In this document: positions 1 to 13,164 of the stretch, in pieces | How positions within the stretch are numbered: the first letter of the stretch is position 1 | Layout: each line of letters opens with the position of its first letter | Source of the DNA: Oryzias latipes | Lineage: Eukaryota > Chordata > Actinopteri > Beloniformes > Adrianichthyidae | Direction: 5' to 3' | DNA length: 64,000 nt | Assembly: GCF_002234675.1 (NCBI RefSeq) | Contig: NC_019862.2 | Location: 18,933,514 to 18,997,513, forward strand | Position numbers and translations under genes: made by a program | Notes under the pieces: model-generated | Told to the model about the DNA's origin: nothing | The model's input: the letters and a program-made list of their open reading frames with translations, nothing else | The model's database searches: none

Positions 1-3000
1 AACAGTGTGTGTCTTTGCGTATTAGTGTTAGTGTTCATTTGTTCTTTTTTGGCAAACTTTTTTTTAAACCATTAAACTTTGTGGCGTCATCTGACAGAAA
101 TATTACCATTCATATGAAATTAAGAAGAATATCAATCTGTTTAAGTGAAAAGAATTATTGACCGATTAAAGATTATTTTCTTTAGACGGTATTTGAGCTT
201 CATTTGGGAACCGGAATCTTAAACAAATAACTGAAAGTTTGAAATCTTTATATGTCTACTTTATATATATATATATACTAAAAAATACAGATCTTCTGAG
301 AACTACAGAACTGTTTTATTTTCTAATAAATGTTGGTCCTGCATTCTTTTTCTCTTTTCGTCTTAGTACGGCTTCTTTTCTGTTTCCTGGGACTTTTCCT
401 CTATCTTACCATGCAAAACTGTCACTAGCTATACGCGTCCTGTAGCAACTGTGCTAGTAATGAGATATGCTTTGATATAAATACCTCCAAAAAAAAAAAA
501 ACCTCATCTCATCTTATTTAGAATACTGTGAGTTCTACTATATCAGGGTTCTTACTGCACCTCAACTGTGACAAATAAAAAGTACTAAGAAATATTTAGG
601 AGCAACATTATCTGGAATCCCTTTGCAGTCCTAAATATTCAGCTTTCCAATTTTGTCTCTCATGTTCCCTGACTACCTGATAAACTCTGGACTGGGTTAC
701 CCACTTATACAAGGGGGTATAGTGTGAGCTGTTGACATGTCACCAAGGAAACCTGCAACCCTCCATGCAGAGCAGCCACTTGTTGTGTAGACAATACAGG
801 GCATTTTTATTGGGGTCTGAAACTTCACTGGCCAAATAAATGGCCTGGGAAAAAACTCTTGTCGTCCAAATTAACATTGTTTGCTCATATCCAAGCAGGC
901 TACATGTGGGACAGGGATAGGGGACTGGGGAAAAAAAAAGAAAAGGGAAGAGACAGGAAAGGAGTGAGGGAGGGGCTGTCCTACTTACACTTGACCTATG
1001 TGTATGTCTCTATTTATGGTATGTGAAATGTGGCAAATTCCTTACAAACACGAGCATTTCCCATACAGTTACCAAAAGGAAAAACACATATGTCTATCAC
1101 ATCTTTTGTTTGTCCTGTAAACACGTTACCAGCTAAATCAAAAACATGAAATGATTTAGTTTGGGCATGGTGTGTGTACAACTATTGTGCAATGACACAA
1201 AACTAAAACATGAAAGAATCTTGATCCATGTTTAAAGTAGACCATCATTTCAATATTTAGAAAAGGTTTAACTCTAAAAATAGTTTACATTGTCTGGTTT
1301 GTTTAAATAACTTTGCATCCTTGTGTTTGGTGTGCAGTAAAACATTAATCACCAAGTATACACACAAAAAAGTTCTGTTACTACAGACATTTTTTGCGTT
1401 TTAATTATCATTAAATGTAACTGTTGCATTGATAATAGGTTTTTTCCACCAGATTTCTTTAAGTGAAAATCCTATTTTTTCCTATTCAACCAAAAACTTA
1501 CAAACTGAAATCAATCTGTGACAAACCTAAATGAATTGCCTAAACTTGCTGTGAAAGAGGTTTTGTACTTTAAACTCCAAAAACCCCCCAAACTAAGATG
1601 GGTTTAATAAAAGTCTAATTCATTTTTTGCAAGGCCCCCACTAGGAAAAAGAAAATGTTTCACGCCCCCCCATCCTCCCCCCACACGCACACTTGATGAC
1701 TCATCACCACGGTGATGCGGTTATCGTCACACCCCTATATCCATCTCTCACATTATTGTCCATATGCAGACAAATTGTTGGAAACTGTGTGTCACCAAAC
1801 TATGTTGTACAATGTAATCCCTCTAGACAACAGATCTTCTGATGATAGAGTATCAGTGCAGCAGGTGAGCAGGTTTACCCAGCAGCCGACATGTTTAGTA
1901 CACAAAAAGTCAAGGACGTCAGTTTTGGGACACCTTCAACAGGATTCAGCATTCCAAATACAGTGTAGCTGTTGCTTAAAGCCTTACACAATCCATGAAC
2001 AATTCTTGCATTTTGTATGCCAACCAATCAAAGAACGTTAGCAAACGAATAGCAGTTCAATAATAGTTATTATACCATGACTGTAAATGCACCAAAGTTC
2101 AGTTAGCTATTCACTTTCTTTAGCAAACAATTCTAAAGATTCCTCGTCAAAATCCTTCCTCTAAAACTGGCCTCTTGCTTGTAACACAAACAGATCTCGC
2201 CAGCATCCAGTCATCCACATTTAGTCTAATGACTGGTTTGCCAGTCTAAGGAAAATTCTAAAGGAGAAAAAAAAAACTTTCAAGCATCTTCCAACTTTCC
2301 ATGAGATCCAAGGATTGCATTTTTATCTGCTGGCTAATAAAACCAACAAGCAGACGACAGGCAAACTGACTCCTGGAAGCAAGCCTTGAACGCATCTTAG
2401 CCGAGTCATAGTTTAAAGTAGTCTGGAACTGTTTCTTCTGGCGCTGAATCACTTATTACTTCCTGGGGAAAAAAGTGTAAAGAATGAAAAAGTCTTTATT
2501 TGTCCCTGAATGTGGAAATTGCCTTGTTTGGACAGCTATGAGAAATGAACAGTAAAATGCAGAAGTGAAGTGAAAACAGTGCTACAAGAACAGATGACAG
2601 TTTAAAAAAATAAGACTTTTAGAAAACAAATCTTTATATCATCCTATAAGAATCCCTCTTTTGCATTTTTTACTTTATAACTCCTCGTAGGTTTTCAGCA
2701 TCGGCTTTTTTAATGCCTCGGGGGCAAAATTTGGGCTGTGCACATAAACACTAGCATCTTGTTTTCATATAACAATGTCAGCGGAAGTCAAGCAGAAATC
2801 TATTCATTTTTATGAGTCCCCAAACAGATGAATACAGCTATGTGACTAAAAACATCACCTTAGTTGGGTTAAAAAAAAAACACATCTAAAAAACAAAAAA
2901 TATTTGCTTAATTCATTAGAACTTCTTTTTATTTCAAATAATTTCTTTGACATTCACATTACGCTAGCAAACATCTATTTTTTCTTCTTTTTTGTTTGTA

Positions 3001-3942
3001 TCTGCACATCAACAGGCTATATAAGAGGTCCTGCTTTTAGCTGGAACACTGACTTTATTTAGGAAATGAGGCAAATCTGGCTGGTTCTGAGAGTGGTCAA
3101 ATGATCAAAGATCAAGGCAGATGGCAATCACCGTTTCTACAGTCGGAGCTGAAGCCTTGAGAAAATAGTTGGACAATGTGACCCTTCACAGACTCCACCA
3201 ATACAGTTCAAGTTGAATACGAAGCACCATTGTCATTGACAAAGGATTCTAACAAAGTCGAGTCATGAGGCATACAGTGACCCATTTAGGAGGGAAAAAC
3301 AGTTTCATCCTGGGTCACTGATCTCACAGGCATGCAGGTGTCATGCTATCTGAGTCCAAGAGGAACTTGAATGCTGAAGTCGGTTGGCTGTGTGCACCTC
3401 TGATCGGGTCCAGAGGGACACAGCGGGAGGATGAGAGGAAGGAAGAGGGGGAGGTATGAGAGGAACACCGGGGAAAAGTTTCCAACAAAGTCTATGCTTG
3501 TAAATATTTCACTAGAAGTCATGCACTACATCCTATGCAACTGTTTTTTGCATTACGTTGGTAAAAGTGCTTTGGTAGTGGTCATCTCCTAATTTCTGTT
3601 TACTCCTTTGACAGTTTCACTCACAAATTAACAGCATTTTACCTCTTTTGTTTTTTTTTAAAATTGCACAGTAACATCTGGACAAAATAATGAAACCCTG
3701 TCATTTCTGAAGTATCCTGCTCCTCCACCGCCACCCAAAAGTAATTCTGTCTTTCTAATTAAGCCTCCAGATTTCTTTAAGCTTTGAAAAGTTACAATGG
3801 AAAGTGTCTAAACACTCCCCACACATATGCAGTCGGCTTCTTTCCAACAGCTGCAGCCAGGCTTCATGAAGACAAGGACAAAACGGGAATTACGCAATCC
3901 AGCTGTGTGTGCATACGGTCCCCGAGAAGGACCATATTAATG

Positions 3943-3990
3943 TTGGTGTGTGTGTGTGGGGGGGGTGGGGGTGGGGGGGTGGGGGGGGGT
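3943..3990 (+). repeat. GT/G-rich simple repeat
   Basis: A GT run passes into several blocks of five to nine consecutive G separated by single T. Four or more G-tracts with one-base loops fit the pattern of a G-quadruplex on the plus strand, and therefore on the non-template strand for plus-strand transcription. It lies in the long intron of the F-BAR gene. Confidence 0.8.
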
Positions 3991-5372
3991 CAGACAATGC
4001 TATTAGAATGACCTGCTATTGTACAATTTTTGAGCTCTGCCAGAAAAGTTTCGTATTACGAGATGGCCAGATGCAGAAGCATTCAAAGAACATGAGTGAA
4101 CAGTTCTCATCCACATGCAAAGCACCGATGGCCACAGTGGGAGAAGCACAGACAGATTTACACTGACATCCATAATATGTAAAGAAGAACACTGAAGCAG
4201 CTGGGAGGGGAAAAGAAATTAAAAGCTGTCTGCTCCTAACCGGTAGCTGCTTTGTTTACAGTACAGGAAAGGTTTAACTAGAAGTCAAATTTCTATAAAA
4301 CTGCGTGGAGCAATAACAATATTTTACAAATAAGACATCTGGTTTGGTTGTCCGCCTTTGAGGTGATGGGACAACTCAAACATGTATTCCTTTATCCAGA
4401 AAAGGGGGCATTTGTTTACATTTTTTATCATATTCTAAATGAGAATCATGTTTTGGTATTGCATGTGTCTGTCTAATGCATGTTGATATAGCAAACACGG
4501 AATGTACATGCAAGAACAATCGCTAGAAAGTTGGCTTATCCCACATCATGAATGCATGATATATTAGCACAAAAAACGTATTATTTTCAGCACACATGAA
4601 TAATTCTGCTTTGCTGATAAATAGGCAAAGCAAATGATAAAACAAAGCACACCAAGGTTATAAACAGCAAAATAAAGAAAACAAAAGCAAAATTTAGCAG
4701 AAGCCACAAACAAAGCCAGAAATGTTAAAAAAAAGGGGGGGGGGATTCTTGCTTTTTTATTAGCTTTTCAGCTTTCTTATTTGTTCAAAAATCTCATGTC
4801 TTGAGTCACATTTTTGTCCCGAGGCACAACCAGCTGAAACATCATGTGATCAGTTGTGCCTGTAACATATCTAGCAAGCCAGAACACTCATGCCTTTTTA
4901 GTTCAGCCTTCATCAGCCAAACTCCCCCAAATTTATGGAAACAAGCTCATCCTTTAGAAAGAGCTTGGATCATGTTTCAACAGAAAAACAGAAAATATCG
5001 GAGCAACAATGCATGCATTCATCCTTCTCAAATAAGCAAACCAAACCTCAGCTAGAACCAGACAGGGCTAACCTGGCTGAATGATTCCTATTTACTGAAA
5101 TCAGAACCAAAAGACTGCAGGACGTTTAAGGAATAAACTGATTAACCTCCCATAGGAACCAGGTTGATGAGTTTCTGAAATAAACTCATCAACATGCCAG
5201 TACAGCACTTGTTAAAGAGATAAATGACACCCACATCAACACTGACCCAGTAAAAACATCAGTTTTAGAACTTTTTCCTCCCAGAGCAGCTTTTGATATT
5301 GTGGATTATTAAAATCTTTTGGACTTGGCAGACAAAGTGAGCGGGTTTATCAGGCACATTCTATATCTGAGG

Positions 5373-6442
5373 TAGGGCTGGGCGATATTGGATTTTTCAT
5401 ATCACGATATTGTTTTTTTCATATTGTGCGATAACGATATTAAAAACGATATCAAATTACTATATTTTTCAAAGTAATCTTTATTGCACACAGTTTTAAA
5501 AGACCACAAATAAATTCAAATGTTTGAACTTTCAAGTTTAACAGAAAAATAGACAAAAAATTGACACACAATTATCTCAATATAAAAAAAGTGCAATAAA
5601 CTAAAAAAAACTCCCAAGAAACTCCTCAGTTTCTTTAAAATGCTCTTCAAGAAATTAAAGAAAGCTTAAAACAAAAATGTTCTTATTTAAATACTTTGTG
5701 CAACTTCGAATAGCTTTCAAAGACAAGTAAAAAAAGAACAACAGATCAACTTAAATGGCCTCCTATTCTGTGAGGCAACAAATAGGCACCATTGTCAGTG
5801 TGATTTCTGCTAAATGAACAAAAGCCTACAGATTGCGGGCAAGGAAGACAAGTGTAAAAATGCCGAATGTAAAGACTGCTGCTGCAGCGCAGGTCTTACC
5901 GTTGTTTTTGAAGTCTGGCATTGAGCATGCTCGAGGGGGTGGTGCTGCTTTAAGTGAGAAAAAAGGTTGGTGGTATTTCCACATTTATTAGGAACGTATC
6001 TTTGGCACAATTTGCAGTAGACGTTACTTTGACTTTTATCCGACTTTAGATAACCGAAAAACGTCCACACGGCGGAACTTTTCGGGCCGGTCCGTTCTAC
6101 AATGCCTCTTGAACCTTCATCTGCGCCCGCTTGGCTCGAGTTTGTTAACTTCTCTTCAGACGGAACATTCATTTTCTGCAAGTGTTAGGATTTGCAACGC
6201 ATGCAGATACTAGCTTGCATCCTAGCTTGTAAATAACGTTCACTCTAACTAGACGTGGCGCAGTTTATTCAGTGATTGCTCTAGCCCTGTGATACTTAAT
6301 TCTGATTGGATAAGAGAGCGGGTCTTCCGGGGGTTTCTCCCGTGTTCATTTAAAACGAAAGTTTATCGCAATAGACTCATTTCACTATCGAAAAAAGGTA
6401 ATATCGCAATAACGATAATTATCGTTTTATCGCCCAGCCCTA
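5373..6442 (-). mobile_element. hAT DNA transposon, internally deleted, with BED zinc-finger exon
   Basis: The element begins TAGGGCTGGGCGATA and ends with the exact reverse complement of those 15 bases. It is flanked by a perfect 8-bp target duplication, ATCTGAGG (5,365-5,372 and 6,443-6,450), the hallmark of hAT. A minus-strand frame at 5,810-6,181 encodes a BED-type zinc finger: WTFFGY, then CKLCQRYV, then NLFSHLKQHHP, matching the W-x-F-F / C-x2-C / H-x4-H layout of ZBED and hAT-Ac transposases. The DDE-like catalytic core is absent from this roughly 1.07-kb copy, so it is non-autonomous. It inserted into the older LINE relic. The intact duplication and termini suggest a fairly young insertion. 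Confidence 0.93.
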
Positions 6443-6879
6443 ATCTGAGGTTATGTTATTTCCATTACTAATCATAAATCTGAGAGTCTGCAGTACCTCA
6501 AATATCAAACCTTAGACCTCTGCTGTTAAACCTGCATATACTCAAATGTTCCTCAGCACAGCTATGCAGATGACACTATGCTTTAACACCAAATCGTCAT
6601 GTTCCACTAGACTCTCTGCTGCTTCTTAGCCCTTGTGCCTTTCTAGGCACTTTAACATGGGGAGTGGGGTCATCTAGAGCGCTAAACCTTTTTTCTTCGA
6701 TGATATGTGATCTTCACTGGTGTCCATGGATAACATGAAATCCTCTTCACCTTTATCCACCTTTTACATAGGATAACACATCAATGTAAGGATGGACCCC
6801 ATAGGATAGCACAAGGGTTAGAGCAGCTAAACTGCTGGATGCAGTCAAAGTTTCTTCAGTTAAACAGTAACAAAACACA

Positions 6880-6974
6880 GAACTGTACAGGGTGTACCCT
6901 GTTGGGAGAGGCTCCAACAACCCCTGTGACCTTGCATGGGCCAAAGCTGAAACAGAGGATGGATGGATGGAAAA
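6880..6974 (+). repeat. SINE/LINE-type 3' tail ending in ATGG repeats
   Basis: The stretch reads CAGGGTGTACCCTG, then GGCTCCAACAACCCC, then a run of GGAT/ATGG units. This is the familiar degenerate tail shared by many fish SINEs and L2-type LINEs. No tRNA-like head with clear A and B boxes was found upstream, so the copy is truncated or decayed. It lies between two parts of the LINE relic. Confidence 0.5.
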
Positions 6975-7245
6975 CAAGAAGTGTTAGAAAAACAAAAAGG
7001 AAAGACTAAAAGGAAATAAAGAGCTAAATAAAGAGCTAATTTCTAGATGTCTAACGGACTCAAACTGGAGTTTCAGTGCTCACATTAAAGCAACAACTAA
7101 ACTAGCTTTTTACTATACCAATCAAACAGTAAGACTCAGAGGTCTCAAGTCAGGACAATATTTAGAGAAACTGGTTCAAGCTTTCATCTCCTACAGGCTG
7201 GACTAGTGTAACAGTCTTCTGTCTGCTCTTTCATAACACACTTAA

Positions 7246-7595
7246 CCCTTTCACACCAGAGCTTTAGCTCCAGTTACGCAATTAACCTAATTCCAGTGGA
7301 TGCTAAAGCAAAGAAAAAACAACCCTGCACTGATATGCAACACTTTACAGTGGTAAAGTGCTTACACAATCAACCAAAATCAACTGATCCTGTCACTGAG
7401 AAAAGCAGCTTTGCACGTAACTTCACATTAGTATTGTGTTTCATTTTATCGGTGCAAAGCCAATATGAAAAGCCACTTTTTTCAGCATTAGAATCAACAG
7501 ATTAGTATTGATCGCATAAACAGTTGAAGGGTTATAGTATGTCAGAGAGCATGGGTTATTTAGGCATCAGCAGCGACATCTGCAGTGTTAGAGGA
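7246..7595. mobile_element. piggyBac-like MITE flanked by TTAA
   Basis: A 350-bp block is bounded by TTAA on both sides (7,242-7,245 and 7,596-7,599). The left end reads CCCTTTCACACC and the right end, reverse complemented, reads TCCTCTAACACT, an imperfect inverted repeat of the kind seen in piggyBac elements. LINE reading resumes on the far side (SALS before, then the SLHRLPV block after), which supports an insertion into the LINE. No transposase is encoded. The ends are diverged, so the family call is moderate. Confidence 0.5.
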
Positions 7596-8117
7596 TTAAA
7601 AAGCCGCAGCTCATTCAGAACACTGCTGAAAAGTTTTAACCAGAATCAGGTGAAAGATGACATTGCTCCTGTTCCTAAGTCCTTACACAGGCTGCCAGTA
7701 ACAGAACAAACAGATTTTTAAGTACTGCTTCTAGTTTACACATCACCTAAAAGTGTGGATACCTGTCAGATGCACACCAAGACAGGTGAAGCTGCTCCAG
7801 CTAAGACAATGCACACAGGTAAAAGGAGCTTCCTGATGAACTCTTGTTTACCAGCTGCTTCTATATTTAGTTCCTTCCTGAAGCCTTTGTTTAAAATACT
7901 GCCGTTGATCTCCTAACATTCAAAACAACAACATTTCTGCTATGCCATCAACTGCTGGAGGGGCTGGGCAATGCAGGGTAGAAATAACCAATTACACATT
8001 TTTTTTAATACTCAAACTCATTACTAAATTACATTTTCCAAATACGTCAGGAACATTTGCATACAACTCATTGTTAAAATGTCTAAATAAACCATATCGC
8101 ACACTTTCGTCGATTAC

Positions 8118-8222
8118 AGGGGGTGTCAAACTCATTTTCACCGAGGGCCACATCAGCACAGTGGTTGTCCTCAAAGGGCCAGATAAAATGACATGGCGGG
8201 CCACATTTGGCCCGCCACGTGT
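8118..8222. repeat. Fish interspersed repeat fragment (GGGGTGTCAAACTC end)
   Basis: The sequence starts with GGGGTGTCAAACTCATTTTC and continues with GAGGGCCACATCAGC and GGGCCACATTTGGCCCG. I recognise this as one end of a widespread vertebrate/fish interspersed element, probably a DNA transposon terminus. The opposite end was not found, so only a partial copy is present. The family name is uncertain. Confidence 0.5.
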
Positions 8223-10434
8223 TCTATTAGATTGATTTTGAAACAAGAAAGAAGTAAAAATAATTTGTGTCTGGAGGTTTTCTTCTAAGCCATATTTCCT
8301 TTGCTCAACACTGACAGCACCTTCCATTCTTATGCATCCTCTGACCATCCATTTACACTGCGATCATTAAAGTTTCATTAAATCTATTACATCTATCTAC
8401 CTCAGATTTATCCGAGTTCATTACCTCATCCCTCCCACTCGATAAAAATATCCCCTTCCTCCTCTTTCATTAAACCTCCCAGCCTGTCTTGGACATGCTT
8501 TCTTCTCCAACACCTCCTTCCATCTTCTCCAGCTTCATCTAACATCCTGTCTCCTCAGGACATGTGTTTGGACAATTTAATTAAGAAAGACGTTCACCCT
8601 CAAATTCTGATGTACACAAAAACAACACTGGCTTTAAACAGCTATGTGTTACACCTCCAGCTGAAAACATCCAAATACACCCCCCTAGCATGAAGACAAT
8701 GTGATGACAGCCTTGGCTAGACCAAGTCTAACAGCTTGTCATGTCCAGCTCAGTGTAGAAGGATTCAGCATGACTTCACAGACACCCACAGTGACCTGTA
8801 AGGAACCAAAATGCTGTTGCTCCAAATAGAAATAGAAATAGAAAAGCCTCACAGTTTTGGATTGATGCAAAAACAGACAGACACTAAAGATCTGCCCCTA
8901 AGCTACCTTCTATATGAAAGAAAAATGAGTCCTTTAAAAAGATATTGTTCCATTTTAAAGGCAAATTATCCGTATTAACGCAAGTTTGCTCAGATATTCG
9001 GATCAGGAATCAATCAGCAATATTACTCTGTTTTTACAAAAAGATATCTAGGACACAGTTGTTTGACTGTATAGAAGGATGTCATTCTAAACTCTTTTCT
9101 TATCATTATCTGATGGGATTTGAATCCTGTTATTAGACAGTATATCAGTCAAACCTTTACATCAAGACAAAGCCCTCCTCAAACTGCAGAGTTGCTAGTC
9201 TGAAGATCACAAGTCCAGACTTTGATGTACTCCAGGCGTCAATCTATAAATATCCTAAAGAGAAGCCGGGATAACAAGCACCCTCATGCTGGAAGGCCAC
9301 CTGATGCAGCAAATGCAAAACATCTTCTTGCTTAAAGCATGAAATGATTGATGATAAACCTCAACATCTTGGACTACAACACCTCTTCTATGGGTTGTGA
9401 AGGAACTCAAGGGTATTTTTTTTTAATCCAACAAACAACTGAAGCAAAAGAAAAGCAAACTCTCAGGAGCTTTTGACTAGAGGCTAACAACCTGCTCACT
9501 GTTCTGAGTTTTCACAAGCATTTCACAGCCAACAGTCTTCAAAAGAAAATCCTAGCTGTACCCTTTTTCCTGCCCCTTTGTATTCCCTATCTCCTTATCC
9601 GTGGAGACGACTGCCTCTCATCCTCTTGTCCTTCAGTCAGACTTGGCTGATATGCTCTGCTAGCCTGAAGTTCACCTCACTCCGACTGACCAGAGCACAC
9701 AGAGGGGCTGCATCCTGGCGCCAACACACGCGCAGAGCACACAGTGCACACACAAAGCTTCAATTCAGACAAACACTTCCTATTTTATGTAAGAGCAGCT
9801 TTATAATGTTCAGTACTGGTTTTTGAAGGCCCTAAACTGAAACTAAAAAATACAGTAGAAGAACAAAGTTACATTAATTAAACAGGTTACTGACCAAAAG
9901 ATGAAAAAGAATCAAAGAAAACAGTCAGCACAAGAAAAGACCAGACAGAAGTGAAAATAAACAGCAGCAATATGCCTTAATATAAGTAGTTATTAGTACT
10001 TGTGGATGACAAAGACACTTTATTTGGCCTCAGTCACAACTGTCCTGACAGGTAGATAAAGGCTATCTGCAGCCAAACAATGGGCAAACCAGTATGGGGC
10101 ACGCTGGTTGTCTGCACCACATATCAAAGTTGTAGATCCTGCTTAGTGAGCACGTAGAGTGAAAACGTTCATGCACATTTTTTTTTCTACAGGCATGATG
10201 CAAGCGACACGTCGAAGCAAACATCGATAGTGAAGTAGGTGAGACCTAGGCACATGGTACATCCCAAACCCTGGGCACTGTGCAGGGGGCCCAGGAGTGT
10301 TGTTCAAGTGATGAGTGCTCACTCCTTGCATGCAGCCTGCGAGTTAGAATTGAGGAAATCAGCCAACCAGAATGTAGTTGTGTGGGCATCCTACGAGCGT
10401 CCTACGGGCACTCATGAATCACATGCACGAGCAT

Positions 10435-10865
10435 TAGGGCTGGACGATATGAGGAAAACTCACGAAATGCGATATTAGTGATCATTATTGCGATGACGAT
10501 ATAACTTGCGATACTTGAACAAATAGCAAAACAACAAAAACATTTCCATTTCACTGCAACAGTTTAATTTAAATAAGGGTCAAAAAATCTTAAATTATTC
10601 TCCAAATGACCCTCGTCTACATAGGGAGCCAACATCTAACATAAAAGCTCCATCTGATTGGTCAACAACATCAAGGGCTCCATCTGATTGATCAAATGCA
10701 TAAATGGATTTATTCGATTCGTTAAATAGTTCAAGCTGCCATAAGATTATTTTAGCACATTTAAGGTTTACCATTTATAGCGATTTTCGCTGACTTTTGC
10801 GATAAGGATATTGCACAGCTTAAAATCACGATAACGATAAATTTGCGGTTTATTGTGTAGGCCTA
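10435..10865 (+). mobile_element. hAT MITE, copy 1 of 4
   Basis: It begins TAGGGCTGGACGATATGAGG and ends TTGTGTAGGCCTA, with near-identical 8-bp flanks ACGAGCAT and ACAAGCAT (7 of 8 match). It shares its interior (for example CATTTCCATTTCACTGCAAC and the CAAATGACCCTCG block) with the copies at 11,228, 25,750 and 33,107. There is no coding potential. It lies in the long F-BAR intron, under 400 bp from copy 2. Confidence 0.88.
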
Positions 10866-11227
10866 ACAAGCATGGTAAGAGTGTGGCATTAGAGAATCAT
10901 AAGACAGCATCACCTGTACATCAGCAACTTACATTATCCTTACAAATACTTCATGATACACTAACCACACGCACGACAATGCTACGTTCCATTTTCCTGA
11001 CGCACCTAAAGGGGGCCGTACCAGCCTCAAGTGAACTGCAACACACGTGCGCTCCCCTTAGGATACAGCCCCTCCTGTCTGCAACTCTATGGACCCAGAC
11101 AATCCAAAAGCCCACATCAGTGTGCATGTGACCACGGTTTTAGGTATGAGGGATTTGCTTTATGAATATTAGGGCTTGGTATCACTGTTCATATGATAAA
11201 TCATTTAAAAGATTCTATTAGATTTAT

Positions 11228-11635
11228 TAGGGCTGCACGATATGAGGAAAACTCGTGATATGCGATATTGGTTATTAATATTGCGATAATGATATAAATT
11301 GCGGTATATAAACAAATAGCAAAAAAACAAAAACATCATTTCCATTTCACTGCAACAGTTTAAAAATATACTCCAAATGACCCTTGGCGACATAGGAGGC
11401 AAACATCAAACATAAAAGGGCTCATCTGATTGATCAAAATTGTAAACTGGTCCTTCCGATTGGTTAAATGCATAAAGGGATTTATTTCATTTGTTCAATA
11501 TTTCAAGCTGCCATGAGTTTGTTTTAGCACATTTAAGGTAACCATTTATTGCGATTTTTGCCGTCTTTTGCGGTATGCATATTGCACAGCTTGATTTCGC
11601 GATAACAAAAATTTGCGGTATATTGTGCAGGCCTA
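11228..11635 (+). mobile_element. hAT MITE, copy 2 of 4
   Basis: It begins TAGGGCTGCACGATATGAGG and ends TTGTGCAGGCCTA. Both sides carry a perfect 8-bp duplication, AGATTTAT (11,220-11,227 and 11,636-11,643). This is the cleanest copy of the family in the window at 408 bp. The 8-bp duplication and TAGGGCTG-type ends place it in hAT. Confidence 0.93.
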
Positions 11636-12665
11636 AGATTTATGATTTGATGCAATTTGATTAACGATCCATCTATTCTTCAAATTGATGTTTAGAAAAC
11701 AATTTTGTTTGACTATGAAAATCTATTTTTAAGGTAAATAAAAAGTGATATAAACTCAACAAAAATGAAAGTTTCCTTTCTAAAAATATACATATTTACA
11801 TTACTAGTTAATGTGAAGTAATTATTTTGCCAAGACAAATACAGGAAAATACTTCAAGGGGTCTGATTGAGATGGAGTTTAGATCAAAATATTAACTATT
11901 TTTTAGGGCAATCAATGGGTACAAAAATACAAAATCAACTAATGTCTGATATAAACTCTCATTTACAACAATAGGAAAACAATTTACCCAAGAAGGAGGT
12001 CCGAGAATTTTTTTAGCAAACAGCTAAACTAGTCAAACATCCTTTTCCCCAACTAACAAAAACGAAACAACTAAACAAAAACTAATTGGGTATGTTGGAT
12101 GACATGATGTGAGATTTAGAAGAACAACTGCCAATCAACAGCTTTAAATTGTATCTCATGGTTGATAATCCCTAATCTGACATCAGACAGCCAGCACTTT
12201 AATCCCATCAGAGGACTGAGGGATTACGACAGCCTGTCAAGAAGCTTCTATTCCCGCTCCATCACATGGGCTTTACTTCAATGCTGACATCTAGAAACTA
12301 CAAGGATGAGCAACAGAAACCGGAAGGAAAAAAAAAGGTTTTATAAACCATATTTTCTCAGACTGCATTTCCTAGAAAAAACTAAACATCTGTTGGGATG
12401 TTTTTAAAACAATCTTTCATTCATTTGTGGTGTTTAAACTTTCTTCTTGAAGTTCCTCTTTCAGTGATTCTTTCATTCATTTCAGGGGGAATCTCTTGTT
12501 TACTTCATGAAAAGGGTGACATATTCTTCTTTCATTTCCTTCTTAATTGTCTTCTTGTGACAGTTTCTGCTTGAATCTCCTTACCATCTTTCTAAGAGAA
12601 GATACAAATCCCTGCAGAATTGATGAAGCTCATTCAGTCTTCTTTGTGAACAATACACAAGAATA

Positions 12666-13030
12666 ATAAAGTCCCAGTCCAGTCATCTTCTGATATATTT
12701 TTAAATCGTTCCCAGTGGTCTTTTAATCACGGGTATGCTGTTTTTAGCCAATATACATAAATAAAATTAAAAAATAAATAAAAAACATTTTCTAAGAGTT
12801 TCTGCAGAGTGCCGGGAGTTCAGCAGAAATGTGCCAGAGTTTTGGGCAGAGTAAGCCTGCCCCCACTTCCAATCATCCATTTGTTTACACTCTGTAGCTA
12901 GCTTATAGCCCCTCACAACCCCAACAAAGCATTACAGGTGCAACAAAAATGGCGAGCAACATCGGAGCTATCTAGCTGTACAGTTTGGAGCCAGCGGAAG
13001 AGAAAAACTAAGACAGACGGATAGAATCGT
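12666..13030 (+). repeat. Unclassified dispersed repeat, copy A
   Basis: This block aligns along its length with the reverse complement of 59,357-59,698. Shared landmarks in order are a TTCCCAGTGGT block, GTTTCTGCAGAGTG, GAAATGTGCC, CAATCATCCAT, TTTACACTCT, AGCCCCTCACAACCCC, GGTGCAACA and GGCGAGCAA. The two copies are diverged with small gaps. No open frame or terminal repeat was recognised, so the class is unknown. Confidence 0.72.
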
Positions 13031-13164
13031 CCATCAGAATGGAACGGAGGAGGGAGCTTGTGGCTTGCTTTAGTAGCTTCTACATAACAGGTTTTCCCAA
13101 CTGCATTTTTTTTTCATCTGCTACTGATTCACAACAATTTGATTTACAGACAATACTCAGCAAT

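Larger units (their letters stand above)
5190..7740 (+). mobile_element. Degenerate LINE (L2/Rex1-like) reverse transcriptase relic, interrupted by later insertions
   Basis: Reading the plus strand in pieces gives the order of a non-LTR reverse transcriptase. At about 5,200-5,320 there is an 'ALVKEINDTHIN' stretch followed by 'AAFDIVDY', equivalent to the usual LSAAFDTVDH block. At about 6,560-6,590 'HSYADDTML' carries the catalytic YADD. At about 7,080-7,215 'LVQAFISYRLD' is followed by CNSLLSAL, and at about 7,610-7,720 'DIAPVPKSLHRLPV' matches the usual HITPVLKSLHWLPV. The frame is broken by stops and shifts, so it is a fossil. A hAT element (5,373-6,442), a SINE-like tail (about 6,880-6,974) and a piggyBac-like element (7,246-7,595) lie inside it. 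The clade call is from motif memory only. Confidence 0.7.

Noticed and set aside
1712-2041. 109-codon open frame near the left edge
   Set aside because: No recognisable motif, composition like random intron sequence, no good splice context, and it lies in the F-BAR intron.
5810-6181. BED zinc-finger frame as a possible host ZBED gene
   Set aside because: It lies inside a hAT element with 15-bp terminal repeats and a perfect 8-bp target duplication, so it is transposon-derived.
10435-11635. CRISPR-like or satellite array suggested by similar blocks at 10.4 and 11.2 kb
   Set aside because: They are two separate hAT MITE insertions with different target duplications, not a regular array.
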